Shown here: positions 52,180 to 63,251 of the stretch, piece by piece | Position numbering within the stretch: the first letter of the stretch is position 1 | Layout of the letters: the number at the start of each line of letters is the position of its first letter | NCBI GenBank assembly: GCA_016801845.1 | Contig: CM028924.1 | Coordinates: 1,009,501-1,073,500 of the forward strand | DNA: 64,000 nucleotides | Reading direction: 5' to 3' | From: Polydactylus sextarius | Taxonomy: Eukaryota > Chordata > Actinopteri > Polynemidae | Notes under the pieces: model-generated | What the model was told of the DNA's origin: nothing | Databases searched by the model: none | Seen by the model: the letters and a program-made list of their open reading frames with translations, nothing else | Program-made: the position numbers and the translations under genes

Positions 52180-52230
52180 GAGTCCAGTAGAGTCCAGTAG
52201 AGTCCAGTAGAGTCCAGTAGAGTCCAGTAG
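52171..52230 (+). repeat. 10-bp tandem array (agtccagtag)x6
   Basis: Six perfect consecutive copies of AGTCCAGTAG, then AGTAGAGACA. The first copy is part of the right inverted repeat of the MITE-like element, so the array grew from the transposon end. Confidence 0.95.
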
Positions 52231-53379
52231 AGTAGAGACACAACCACGTGGTGGAGAAGAGACAATAGTTGTGGTTTACCACGGGTAAAGGCTTTTAGCT
52301 CGACTGTGGTGGATTTTGGACTCTTTTTGGAACAGTTATATCTATGTTTTCAAGTTCCATAATTGGTTCTTTTGTTTTTTTCTTTTCACCCCAAATTTGC
52401 ACCATTTTGAGGCCGTACATCCTTCTGAAACATTGTCAAAACTGGGCCAAATTTGGCCTCTAATGATTTTGCCTTGGAAAATAAAAAGTTTGTATCTAAA
52501 GGATGTACAGCTCCAGACGGTGTTTATTGACTATAATTTGATCACATTGTTATGTGTTCTTATATTCTTTGGTTATTACAACCTAACGCTCAGCAAACAC
52601 AAAGTGTTCATTTAATAAATTGACTTTCATCATCATTTATTACTTTACTGTGTACCGTGCATCACAGAGTAGTTATAAAGTCAAGGTGAGCATTTGAAGC
52701 AGTGGAACACCAACGACCGTTCTTGGGTGAAGATTATCTATCTTCAGCCCGAGAGCCATCCATTTAAGTGACTTTATCATTACTAGGCACAGAGTATGGA
52801 TCCACACAGCGAAATGGAATAGCTGGGAAACTAATGGCACTTGACAGATACTGGTGTGAGATAGCATGCTTATCTTTGTATTATGTGAAAAGAAGGCATT
52901 TCCCCAGATCACAGCACGTATGTGTGTGTGTGTGTGTGTGTGTGAGTGAGAAATATGACGGTGGTGGGTGGTGGTGTGGTAAGAAGTAATGTGGGGGAGG
53001 AGGAAGATATAACATAATGGAACAACGTTTCCTATAACGTTCAAACCAGTCATTTGTTAAACCTGGTTAAATGTTTCTTTTCCTTCTTCATGCTCTTCTG
53101 AAAAAAGGAACATGAAGGAACCCCCCCCCAAAAAAAAGTGTGAGCTTTGCCTCAGAAAATTGCTGTAAATCATCTACATTACATTTCCTCTTCCTTTTTT
53201 CACCACCTCTTCAGTTGAAAGCTATAAAACCAACACTGTGGCACTGCAGAGCAATAAATGTGTCTTTGTAATATTGAGGTAGAAAACCAGCTTTAAAAAC
53301 GGCCGAAAAAATCAGCCAGAGCAGCAGTTTCGCAGCGTATCACATGCTATGTTCTATCATCACAAATTACAGCAGATTT
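52231..53379. other. Non-coding
   Basis: (TG)n at 52919-52944 and a short C-run near 53120. No exon recognised. Confidence 0.45.
52919..52944. repeat. (TG)n microsatellite
   Basis: TG run of about 26 bp, followed by GTGAGTGAG. Confidence 0.9.
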
Positions 53380-53640
53380 TTATGTGAAATTTGTCTTTGT
53401 TCCTAAAGCAATAATTTAGCGCACGCCTTATTAATTCTCCTCTATGCATAAGCAGATTGATTCATTTCCTGTCTCGAGCTCCGTCTCTCAATTGACAAGC
53501 AGTAAAAGTGACAGCAGTGTTGTGAGCCTCCCCCGATGGTAGAACGAACTGCTCTCTACAAGGTGGGTGGTTCCATCCCCTGATTGCTAATTACAATTAG
53601 TTACGATTTAATTACACAAGGTCAGTGACTGAATCAATCT
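53380..53640. promoter_or_regulatory. Mixed block: CNE-like DNA and a possible SINE head
   Basis: 'gcaataatttagcgcacgcc' and 'gctaattacaattagttacg' look like homeodomain-rich enhancer DNA. Between them, 53526-53580 has a tRNA-like B-box (GGTTCCATCCC, one mismatch to GGTTCRANYCC) and a weak A-box-like word, so part may derive from a tRNA-type SINE. Confidence 0.25.
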
Positions 53641-54699
53641 TTGACAGACATGTCTCCGTGTCAGGCTACGAGAGGTACCACTCAGCACGCGCAGACCTAT
53701 AATTTGTGTATTTTCTCACTTTCTGAATCACGATGGGGAAAAAAAAAAAGAAATATCCACAGCTGTCACAAATAGAAGTGTTAGAAAGGCTATATGTCCT
53801 TCTACAGGAGCCATGTTAGGTCATGTGACAGCTACTAGAAAATGAAGGAATGAGGATTTGCTTTTTCTTTAATTTTTTCTAATTTTTTTGTGATCTCAGA
53901 GGTGAGTTAGCTGCTCCAGAGATTGCGTTACTTCCCCATCGGCTGTTTACAAACCGTAAGCGATAAGAGCGATGACTAAGACGTCCTCCTCTCTCTCTCT
54001 GTTTGATACACTCGTCTACTAAACTGCTCTCAATTAACTGGGTGATTGTTTTCCCCAGATTGACCCCAGTGATTAGAAAATGCATCTTGAGCCTGTGTGT
54101 GTTCGTTTATGTGTGTGTGTGTTTTAAGAGTTTGAAGGTCGCAGAGATCAAGGTCACACAGGAGTAAAACCTTATTAGACTCATATAAGAACGTGTGACG
54201 TATGTCTCCCACTGAACACCGTCGTTAAGGGGAAATCTGGTGCTGTGATTCGATCAAGTGTTTGTTGAAACACTGATCTGACTTGACTTGGATGTTGCTG
54301 ATGAATCGTACATCAGTCTATAGGATGAGCGCATTGAAATGCATGGCAGCACATGCAGGTAAACGTCCCTATAGAAAATAAATTTCAGTCTGTCAGTGCG
54401 TGTGGTGCAAAACACAATTCCCACTGCTCTGTTGCTATAACTGTGGTTTGTCTAATTTAAATGTAAACCTAGAGACGCTGACCGTGGCCGTTCTGAGTGT
54501 ATTTTTTAAACCTAACCTTCTTTTATTTCTTCTGTGGTAATTGCCTTTTATTACTCGTCTCTTTGATATCATTGCTGTGGTTTTCAATATCATATGGTTC
54601 GACTTTTGTGTATCACTGAATACCACAGAGTAATCCCACCCATCATTTTTCCCCCTTCTGTTCTGTTTCTTTTGCATTTAACAACCGGCGCAGTAACAC
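53641..54699. other. Non-coding
   Basis: No feature recognised beyond short (TG)n near 54108-54122. Confidence 0.45.
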
Positions 54700-54990
54700 A
54701 GCCCAAAATCAAAGCTCAACCAGCTCTCCTTGCTGCACAGATTAATCTGAGGCGCTCAGCATGAAATTAAGAATTGATTATTGTAAGACGATTCTGCTTG
54801 GTTAACTCCATTCAGCGGCATTCGCTCATACAGGCTGACACCCTATCCTGTCCCTCCGGCCCTGGCATTAATTCTCTTAAATCTGTGCAGGTGACCTCAC
54901 TGTTTAAAGATTTACACTGGTGAGACTTTGCTCCCAGCGTCCTTGCCAATAAGAGCCACAGAGCTCACCAGCTGACAGCCACGGCTCTTT
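54700..54990. promoter_or_regulatory. CNE-like block
   Basis: 'cacagattaatctgaggcgc' (a GATTAATC-type paired K50 homeodomain site), 'gaattgattattgtaagacg', 'ccattcagcggcattcgctc' and 'ggcattaattctcttaaatc' lie in complex sequence. One of the better enhancer candidates. Unverified. Confidence 0.35.
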
Positions 54991-56399
54991 GTTGCCATAA
55001 CAGATGTAGAGGAGAGGAATCATCCATGCAGCCTCTCATATGTCTCTTCTACAATTACAGCTATGCTCCCTGACAGGAACTCTTTATTGTCCATCATAAT
55101 TTTGTTAAAGGTTTGCTTCAGGCATGGGTGATATGAGATAAGAATAAACAACTTGTACCCTGTGTGGAGATGCGCTGCATTGTGGTGGCAGGCAGCCAGT
55201 CAGTGACAGGTATGACAGCAATGTTCTCCCAAGTCAAATTTTTAGGACAAAGTTATTGTATCTTTGATGAGTTGCGGTTCCTCCCTTACTGTTGCAGTTC
55301 AAGCTCAGAAATTTCTCAATAAGGCAGAAGCTTCTGCCATGATGAATGACTGTAATCAATGCAGCATTTCCCCCCAAAGGTTCAGCTAAACTTTGCCTTG
55401 CCTAGAGCTCATCCAGTACATGTCAGTTTGTGTGTGTGTGTGTGTGTGTGTAAATTTGAACATCTCTGACATTTTCAGACACACAGTCTGAAAATTTCCC
55501 TCATGGAAATACACAGAAAACATCTCGACATGGATAAGTCTCAGACCGTCTTGTCTCCCTCGTCTCATGCGTCTGTCGGTAAAAACATCGTCCTCACACC
55601 TTAGTCGTAATCCGACACAACATGAGGTCCAGACAGGGGGCTACAGTCTTGTGATAAGTCTTCAGGGTTTACAGACACACACTGAGATCCATCCAGGGAG
55701 TCTGACTGGTATCCCTCTCCTGCCTCTGTCCTCGTTTCCTTATCCAACATAGCCATTCCTTAAATAGCCGTCTTTGAACTAATCTGAAGAAAATCTCTCC
55801 TGTAGATGATGATAATCAGGTTCTACTCTTTAATGAGGCAAAGCTGATAAATGCTGCCATGCTGATAACTATTTGTAGCCAAGAGGCTAGGGGGTACATT
55901 TAGAAAAAAAAAAAAAAAAAAAGCTAGGTTGACAGTTAATTATGTTTTTCTTTTTTTTGTGCCTCATGTTCTGATCCACTGCTGTGACATATGCTATCAA
56001 ACAAAACTGAGGATAAATCATCTTCAACAAGGTGATTTTTACCTCAGAGTCTTCGCCACGTTTCACACCAACGTGCCAGTTTCTAACACATCTAACAGAG
56101 GTTGAGGTTTGGACACTTCAGGCTTTCGATGCTCACGTGGTCTGAGAAGAATTCAACCTGTGATTTTTCTGTCTTTCTTTTTAAAGAGGACAGCAGGTGA
56201 GGGTTAGATGGTCTCTGAGAGGAGTCCCATGTAATCAGTATTGGCTACAGGTGGGGAGTTCACTGATGCTCTGTCTGCTCTTTACTGTTTCCTACACCAC
56301 GTGAAGTAAATCTCTGGTGGTACTTGTCTGTCTCCTGTCAGATTTTTACTCTGTCCATGCTTGTTTTTGTATCATGTATAGCTGCTCTTTCTCTCTCTG
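54991..56399. other. Non-coding
   Basis: (TG)n at 55428-55451 and an A-run at 55903-55922. No supported exon. Confidence 0.45.
55428..55451. repeat. (TG)12 microsatellite
   Basis: Uninterrupted TG run. Confidence 0.9.
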
Positions 56400-56740
56400 T
56401 TTGTGTCTGTCTCGTCTGACTCCACAGCTCAGTGCTCGCCACAATCAGGTGCTGGTTCGCCTGTGGTCAAATGACCACCTGCTCACTATGCTCCATGATA
56501 CAATAATTCCACCCTGTGCACTGGCTTGATATTTGTCAACTTATGGGCTATGAGGGGGCTCTGTCTGTCATTTAGCATGACAGCAGTGCATGCTTATTTG
56601 CCATTCTATTTTGAGGCTTGATTGACAGGCCGACAGCCTTGACATTCTTGCAGGCGTCGTGGAGCCTGTTATTATGCATACATTAACATTCTGATAAACA
56701 CATGGTTGGCCATTGAGGAAATAATTACATGCCATCACTC
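56400..56740. promoter_or_regulatory. CNE-like block
   Basis: 'gtcatttagcatgacagcag', 'gcttgattgacaggccgaca' (TGATTGACAG, a PBX/MEIS-type site), 'gttattatgcatacattaac' and 'gaggaaataattacatgcca'. The PBX/MEIS plus homeodomain words and balanced composition make this a strong enhancer candidate. Unverified. Confidence 0.36.
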
Positions 56741-57089
56741 TACTGTCTGGAAAGAGTGTGCTCTTGTGTGTGTGTTCATTTGCACGTTTCATCCCATAAA
56801 TACAATCTCTGTTCCTCTCATTTCTCTCTCTGTCCATTAATGACTTCAACAGCACCTCTCATCTGGAAGACACTGGTTTTTTCTTTAATTGTTTGTTTTT
56901 TTCTGGTGGGGGGGTAATGGTGAAATCTGTCTCTTACTTGTATCTGATGTTCTTAGTTAAAAAGAAAAAGCAATATGCGTTGGAGTATTTAAACAGGGTG
57001 CTGTGTCATAACAGTTTGAGTTTTAGTTCTTATGATGAGCTACGGCAACACAATATTTTGAAAAATGCAACATCTTAAACCTAATTCAC
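56741..57089. other. Non-coding
   Basis: T-rich sequence with a G-run near 56904-56913. Nothing recognised. Confidence 0.45.
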
Positions 57090-57545
57090 ACTAGTTGACA
57101 CCAGTCGACTTCACCATGGATCAGTGAGTCTCAGTCTCTGTCGTGATCGTTGGCGACTTGTGTTCCCATGATGTGGAGTCTCAACAACTGGTCTGAGACC
57201 TGTAGTGTTCACACTACAAGACTTGTCAGTGATTGACTCCCGATCACACCGTGGCGTCACCAAACTCTACGTCTGGTCACGTGAACTAGACAGGATGTAG
57301 CCGCTGCTTCTCACCGTGATTTACAGCCGTTTATTGTTGATGAGCACCGGTGAAGACGCTGCCTCCGACACAGACTAAACCGCTAAACCGGCGTGTAAAC
57401 ATCACCATGGTAACACGCTGGTTTTTACGGTGGAGCTGAAATCAGTGGCAGACCTCCCCGGTACCGGGTAACATCTGGATCAGACGCGGTCCAACAGACA
57501 CTGGAAATCGCTGGTTAAGTCGATTATCGTGAACTAGAGTTTAAA
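57090..57545. mobile_element. CpG-rich interspersed element, probably a non-autonomous DNA transposon
   Basis: A sharply bounded CpG-rich block in AT-rich DNA. It includes 'gtagtgttcacactacaaga' and 'cagtgattgactcccgatca', wording I associate with short fish DNA transposons. It holds two local palindromes: TGTAGTGT-tc-ACACTACA at about 57200-57217 and CCCGGTACCGGG at 57457-57468. No coding frame. CpG retention suggests a fairly recent insertion. Outer inverted repeats were not resolved by eye. Confidence 0.4.
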
Positions 57546-58789
57546 GAGATCACAATCACTCTGTCTCTGCCACCAGTAAAGCACATAACGTAACATTTCC
57601 AATGTTATCAAGAAGAACATTTTCTTGTCTATAACATATATAATGTTCTCTGACACTTTTTTGTCAAACTATCACTTTAGAAAACTGACATTCATATTAA
57701 AGTTGGCAGTTGACTCACAATGTTACCTTGCCCCAGCACAAATGACCCACATGGCTAATTATAGTTTGGCAAGCAACATATTGACTAACTTCCCAGAGGC
57801 TCTCAGTCACCACCTAAATCGAATTCTGTTCACAGCACAATGACACATAGTATCAATCAAGCAGCCTGTATCTCCCAACACCTCAGATCTGATTGATGGG
57901 TCGTGGCAGTGAATGATCATCAGAGTGTCAGTGCATCGTCCTGCCTAATTTGCACAACTCTGACATGAACTTCAGGAAACGAGCACATAAACAAGAAAAG
58001 CATTGCAGTGTTTTCCAGTACGCTACTGTGAAGACAAATATTATGTGTTGTGGTTATTACAGTCACGCCCCCCCACCCCCACACACCCACCCACCACCAC
58101 CGCCTCCTCACACCTTGATCTGCATCTCTGACACTTTGTAAAATATAAAGTGTCAGCAAATGCAGTATATGCAGCTCCTGGAGCACTCCTAAAATACCTT
58201 TATAAAACCATGAAGCAAACAATAAAAAAGTCTAAGAGTTGCAAGTCTGGCAGAAGGTGTCAGATTATGCTATAGTCAGCCAAGCTAATTTAGCAGTAAC
58301 TCCTGGAATTTTGCACCTGGTATCATGCATGTGTGTGTGTGTGTGTGTGTGTGTTTTACATAGCTGCATCCAGGAAGTAGTCAGTGTGTTTTAGAGGTTT
58401 GGGGTCATATGACTGTAGACCGGAGGTCAGATGACCCATTTTAGTCTTGAATCTGTGTCACAGTGAAACCTGCAACACTTGTGAATCTTACTTCATTGTT
58501 TCAGTTTAAAAGGAGGCTCCTCGGGAGGGTCCTTAGGGAGAACCCCCCCCACACACACGCATCCCCATCCCTTAGGTAAAAGTGCACATGGCAACATATA
58601 TGTCAAACTGACAATTAGGACCAGCTGGTCCTCAGGGAGCCTTGTTGGTTAACCGTGGTCTATGAAGCCTTGTATTTGTTGCAGTTTGACTCCTGAGCTC
58701 CTTTTATCTTTTGGGACCACAACCCCCTGCCCCCCCCCACTATCAGTAAATCAAAGACTGCAAACACTATCTCCCCTTTGTACCTTGAA
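57546..58789. other. Non-coding
   Basis: C-rich CA-type low-complexity DNA at about 58068-58108, (TG)n at 58331-58354 and C-runs near 58545 and 58730. No exon recognised. Confidence 0.45.
58331..58354. repeat. (GT)12 microsatellite
   Basis: Uninterrupted GT run. Confidence 0.9.
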
Positions 58790-59000
58790 TGCAGCTCAGG
58801 CACTCATGGGAGGAACAGAACTTACATGAAAGAATACCTAATGCTCGTGTGCCAACGGGGGCTGCCCGGCACTAGAGCGGAAACCAACTGGAAAAATGAA
58901 AGCAATGTGATGTGATCGTCAGGCTCCTTTAACACATAGTCCTAGCGAGAGTGGAGCTTTCAATTATTTAGCCTTTTTCTTTGCCCTTGAAGTGTACATT
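58790..59000. promoter_or_regulatory. CNE-like block
   Basis: 'gctcgtgtgccaacgggggc', 'ctgcccggcactagagcgga' (NFI- and p53-like palindromic words) and 'gctttcaattatttagcc' in non-repetitive DNA that keeps CpGs. Unverified. Confidence 0.28.
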
Positions 59001-60419
59001 AGTCTTGTTTCATTCTCTGTGTGTTAACAAGCAACGTCTGGCCTGCTCCGGCAAAGATGTGGCTGTCACCACCATTTCACTTTATTGCTTTTTCGGCAGG
59101 GTTGGAAAAAAGGCCAAAGTACTGTGTTGTCATCAGACATCAGCTAAAAGCAGCATGGTGACAAATAAATGGGAGTGCTGTTTTCTGCAACACACAGTCC
59201 CAAATCATAATAACAGACATCTGAGTGTACAGACTCTTGTGAATAGTGACAATGCCCATGTGTCGTGATGATGAATTTAGTAGGAGGGATACGTGCCTGA
59301 AGATGTAAATCTCTTGTTTATGCACACAAACATGACAGAGGTTATGTAGACTTTGGATTTGGAATTTGTCATGATCAGTGCATCATTTCTGCACATATTG
59401 ATACAAAACATGTATCGTTTTATTCATTTTACATGTTGTTAAAAAGGTTTCTAGAGCATTCAGTTTAACATTAACTCTTAATGTGGAGAAGGAACTAGAC
59501 TATAGTTTACAGTGACTCTGTCTCCTCTTGACCTGGATTTCCACATTGTCTCAAGACTTGATCTTCAGCGTGTGCCAGCCAGCACAGCTTGAGTGCTTAT
59601 ATTTAGACAAGACCGCCGTCTGCCCCAAAATTACTCATACTGTGGCTCCCCTGGGATTCCTATTAGCTCTTCCATTGCTTCTTTCTTCAAAAAGAAAAAG
59701 GGGCTGTGACCTTTCCCCGCTGCCTGCGGTGTTTGTCCTTTGCATTGTACCATACCTTGACCTTTTCAGTCCTTTTAGATTCCAGCAGGTAATCAATTAG
59801 CTGCTACTTAGATTATTGCAGTCAAAGGTGAACAACACTGTGGTAGAACGCGCTGTATGAAATATTGTTTTTAATGATTTCTTTACTTCCCCGCTCCCTT
59901 GAGTATGCGAGGTGAACTAAAGTGTGAACGAGTGTCTATAACTTTCTGTTTGTGTATGAGGTAGTAAATTCAGTGATGTGATGGGATTTGTCCTCAAAGA
60001 CGATGAAAGGACATTGGAAAATACCCGTTAAGGGACAAACTTAGTTCTAGTTTATCTTAAAAGTTTTACTTGTTTCTTTGCCTTTCCTTAAACTAAACTA
60101 AAGAAAATGATGGAGATTTCTCAGTCTGAGCTTTTCAGTTAAATAAATATGTTACCAAAGTCTGATAATTCATTTTCTAAATCCTTATCAGCTGAAAGTT
60201 TTCCACCTTAGAGCCTGAGACCATAGATTTGTAATTAAAAAAAAAACAGTTGTTTGCCTTTATTTCTCTGCCTGATAATGACTCTCTAAAGACTCTGTGT
60301 TGTCTCTTTTAACAAGACGTCAGGACAAAGAACAGGCTTCATTTTTTCTGCAGGATTAAAACACACACACTGATTGGGGAAGTGTTCCTCCCTAGTGACA
60401 ACAAAGCCTGTTTGATGGA
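59001..60419. other. Non-coding
   Basis: 59040-59270 and 59540-59830 are moderately complex and could include weak conserved elements. No exon recognised. Confidence 0.4.
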
Positions 60420-60600
60420 GCATCGACCTTCAACCTGTAAAGGAGCCTGGGAGTCTGTTGGGACCATGAGGCAGATGCGCATGGCTGCCTTCTCTTGAGT
60501 GGGTGGGCTGGGTTAAGGATTTGCCAGTGTTTACAGTCAAAGTATGAAAGTTATTTGGCATGAATAATATTATGTGTGCTCTCGATGCAAAGCTTGGAGG
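60420..60600. promoter_or_regulatory. CNE-like block
   Basis: 'aggcagatgcgcatggctgc', 'gttatttggcatgaataata' and 'gctctcgatgcaaagcttgg' in complex DNA. Texture-based call only. Confidence 0.22.
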
Positions 60601-60929
60601 AGTAGAAAGTTCAGGGTGAGTCATAAAAGTTTCAGGTTTGGCAGGAGGTAAAACAAAAGCACTGCTGGAGTTGATCCGAGATGACAGGTAGGTGGAAATT
60701 TCAAGAGGAATCCTGTTATCAGAAATCACACAGACGAAATGAGAGTGTGTTGAGTTGAAATCTGTTGAGAAGTTTGACGGGAGCCCTGGGTCACGGCCTC
60801 AACCTGTAGATTTTGATGTTCAGATCTGTTTTGGACAGGACGACCTTTTGTCCAGTGACTTTAAAACTTTCAGTGACTTTAAAATATTCACCGTAATAGA
60901 CAACGGTGTCAATGAATTTTTAGTCCCTG
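60601..60929. other. Non-coding with a short direct duplication
   Basis: 'cagtgactttaaaa' occurs twice about 19 bp apart at roughly 60855-60888. The flanking DNA reads like old repeat sequence that may belong to the neighbouring dispersed element. Confidence 0.35.
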
Positions 60930-61060
60930 TCCATAAGATGATAGATCCTAATGACTTTGTTAATCCCCTGTGTAATCCCCTTTTCATTTACAACTAACAG
61001 GTCAATGGCAGCAAAGCTCAGTAGCAACCACATTGATAGAAGTTCATGGTTTCCTGATGA
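60930..61060 (-). repeat. Teleost dispersed repeat ('gtcaggggatcaccaaagtca' type), inverted fragment
   Basis: 'cctaatgactttgttaatcc' followed by 'cctgtg' is the degraded reverse complement of the 'caggggatcaccaaagtcat' segment at about 26872-26891. This makes it a shorter, opposite-strand copy of the element at 26740-27120. Edges are approximate. Confidence 0.42.
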
Positions 61061-61688
61061 TGTGTACTGTTAAATTGGCGGTTTTCCTGTGATGCATCGA
61101 ATGCATCCATTGGTTCAGTTGCTTTTTCAAATGGAACAAACCAAGTGAGAACCTCACTGAGTCCTTGTGTTGAACATTGTGTTGCTATAGTTTAATTATT
61201 AATCTTTTAATTAATACATTTTCATTCATTACTGAAGGTTATAGCTAAGGCAAACATGAACATTTATTCATGCACAGCACATTGTTATTGATTTGACACA
61301 AACACTCATGCTATCATTTCATTTTTTTTTCTCTCTCCGTCATCTCCTTTTGTCTCAGCTTCTCTTATTCTCTGCTCCTTCCCAAGGATTTCTTTCCTTT
61401 GAGGTGCACACAAACCACTTTATCACACTGATGAATCTGGTGAGCTTCTCAAGGAGAGGCCGTCCGCCTGTAATGCAAAGACAAATGCCCTCTGCCCCCC
61501 CCCCGTCAGCCGCCTCTTATGTTTAAGGTGATGCAGAGAGACAGGTTGATTAAAAGAAGGTTAAGAGATGCACTAGGTGCCGTCACTCAGCCATAATGAT
61601 GGATCGGTGACAAGTGGGTCAAGGATGTTGCAGCCCAGAGATGGTGGTGGAAGAATGGAAATGATCCCCAAGAACATCCCACCTCACC

Positions 61689-61690
<2 letters not shown>
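61061..61690. other. Non-coding
   Basis: T/C-rich stretch at 61319-61370 and a C-run at 61495-61504. Nothing recognised. Confidence 0.45.

Positions 61691-61779
<89 letters not shown>
61691..61779. repeat. (CA)44 microsatellite, longest in the window
   Basis: 89 bp of uninterrupted CA. Length and purity suggest a highly variable locus. Confidence 0.92.
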
Positions 61780-61784
<5 letters not shown>

Positions 61785-62039
61785 GTACTTTCCCCTTGAT
61801 CTCACTATCTTACCACAGTTCAACTGGATTTACGATCGCACAGGTGTTCACAGAGAAGCGTCTCCGCCGCTTTTTAATTACGCCAGACGTTTAGTCAAGA
61901 ACAGTGGCAATGTCACACAGGAGGGAATTGGACTTGAGGGGATGAGGACATTTGCCTTTTCTCCAGTTTGTCTAAGTGAATGATTAAAATTTCCTCTGCT
62001 CTTCACACTGCACTTATCCTCCTTTAACACCACGGGAGC
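61780..62039. other. Non-coding
   Basis: Nothing specific recognised between the long CA microsatellite and the LINE fragment. Confidence 0.4.
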
Positions 62040-62215
62040 TATGTGAGGATGCCTTTCACAGACTTCATCTCTGCTTTCAACACTGTTATCCTGGACAGAC
62101 ACAGTTCAGACACAGGATTTTAGTAACACGCCTGCCGCCGGATCAAAGACTTCCTGACTAACCACCCCCAGACGGCGTATACACGGATCAGGATGAAGTC
62201 TGATGACGGTTGGCA
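62040..62215 (+). mobile_element. Degenerate non-LTR retrotransposon (LINE) reverse-transcriptase fragment
   Basis: In one frame (from 62049) the DNA reads MPFTDFISAFNTVILD, then two adjacent in-frame stops, then RRIKDFLTNHPQTAYTRI. These resemble the 'DFSSAFNTI' and 'WIxDFLTxRPQ' blocks of reverse transcriptases in L2/CR1/Rex-type LINEs. The spacing between the blocks is shorter than usual, so the copy is deleted as well as stopped. It is a dead remnant of a cellular retrotransposon, with no complete domain. Confidence 0.6.
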
Positions 62216-62639
62216 ATGTGAGTGTTGTTCAGGAAAGTAACATTGTCCCAAAAAATAAATCTAAAATAGATTTTCAGGAGAACCAAAATCGAAGGTCCTC
62301 GGGTTCTTGGGTTTTAATTTGTTGAAGAAGAAGGTCTATTTGTCTCAATTCTCTTTTGGATTAAGGATGAAGGATCACAACCCTCCAAACGAAGGCCGCA
62401 CTTCAAAACAAAGGTGTATGAGAAACTTCCCAGCATGCACCAGGACAAGGATGGCGATGGAGGGAAAACACACACCTATAAAGTTATCGCTAACCGTTAA
62501 TCAAGCTAGCAATCGCTAGTTACAATCGAACAATAACAGAACTCTTGTTTGATGGTGACGAGACTAAATGTAAATGAACTTCTTGTCAGTTTTTAATCCA
62601 TCGCCAACTCGATGAACATTAATAAGTCTGTAGATGCCA
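62216..62639. other. Non-coding next to the LINE fragment
   Basis: May contain further diverged retrotransposon sequence, but nothing I can align by eye. Confidence 0.35.
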
Positions 62640-63060
62640 CATTTGTTTGTTGGTTTGTTGTCATATCTCATATCCCACATATGAGTTTGATGAGGCAAAA
62701 TGCAAGAAGTTCAAGTAAGAAGTGTGAGTTAGGACTGATGGAGTGTTGGAGGAGTTAGGGGACATGGCGCTCGTGGAAGAGAGAAATGTTCAAGACGTTC
62801 TTGAAGATAGAGTGAGGCTCCACTGCTCTGATTACATTTGGGAACTTGTTCCACCATCGCAGAACCACAAATGAGAAAAGTCTGAACTGCAATTGCCTGG
62901 GCAATGTGAGATGGCATTACATGGTGGAAAGCAGCCAAGAAGGCGTAGCAGGGACTCTACCTCCTGGGGATCACCTAGAAAAACAAGCTGCAAGAGAAGC
63001 ATTATATTGTTTTATAGGTTGCAGCAAATATATTGTTTCTTATAAACTTTAAACTTTAAA
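62640..63060 (+). repeat. Probable dispersed repeat, possibly LINE-derived
   Basis: 'gggaacttgttccaccatcg', 'cagaaccacaaatgagaaaa' and 'gtctgaactgcaattgcctg' resemble a recurrent fish repeat of the 'ttccaccat…gaaccac…gagaa(g/a)agtctg' type. It lies 450 bp from the LINE fragment on the same strand, so both could come from one element. Family and edges uncertain. Confidence 0.38.
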
Positions 63061-63227
63061 TTAGTTTAGTTTAAACTCTTATTTTTAAATAGCTGTTTGT
63101 TATGAGTCAATGATAAAGAAACACTCGATCCATGTTCCGTATTTGGATTATTTGGCACAGATATTATCCCGCAGACAGATCAAGAAAACAACAACACAGT
63201 AAGAAGCCAAATTGGAAAAATTATTCT
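63061..63227. other. Non-coding upstream of the candidate exon
   Basis: AT-rich, grading into the pyrimidine tract of the candidate 3' splice site. Confidence 0.4.
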
Positions 63228-63251
63228 TTTTCTATGAGTTCTTTTTTCCAG

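Noticed and set aside
52171..52230. CRISPR-like appearance of regularly repeated sequence
   Set aside because: Units are contiguous 10-mers without spacers in vertebrate DNA; a minisatellite.
53526..53580. Possible tRNA gene from a B-box match (GGTTCCATCCC)
   Set aside because: No cloverleaf arms or acceptor stem can be formed; at most a SINE remnant.
61577..61894. 105-codon frame with a long Thr-His repeat
   Set aside because: It is the translation of the (CA)44 microsatellite.
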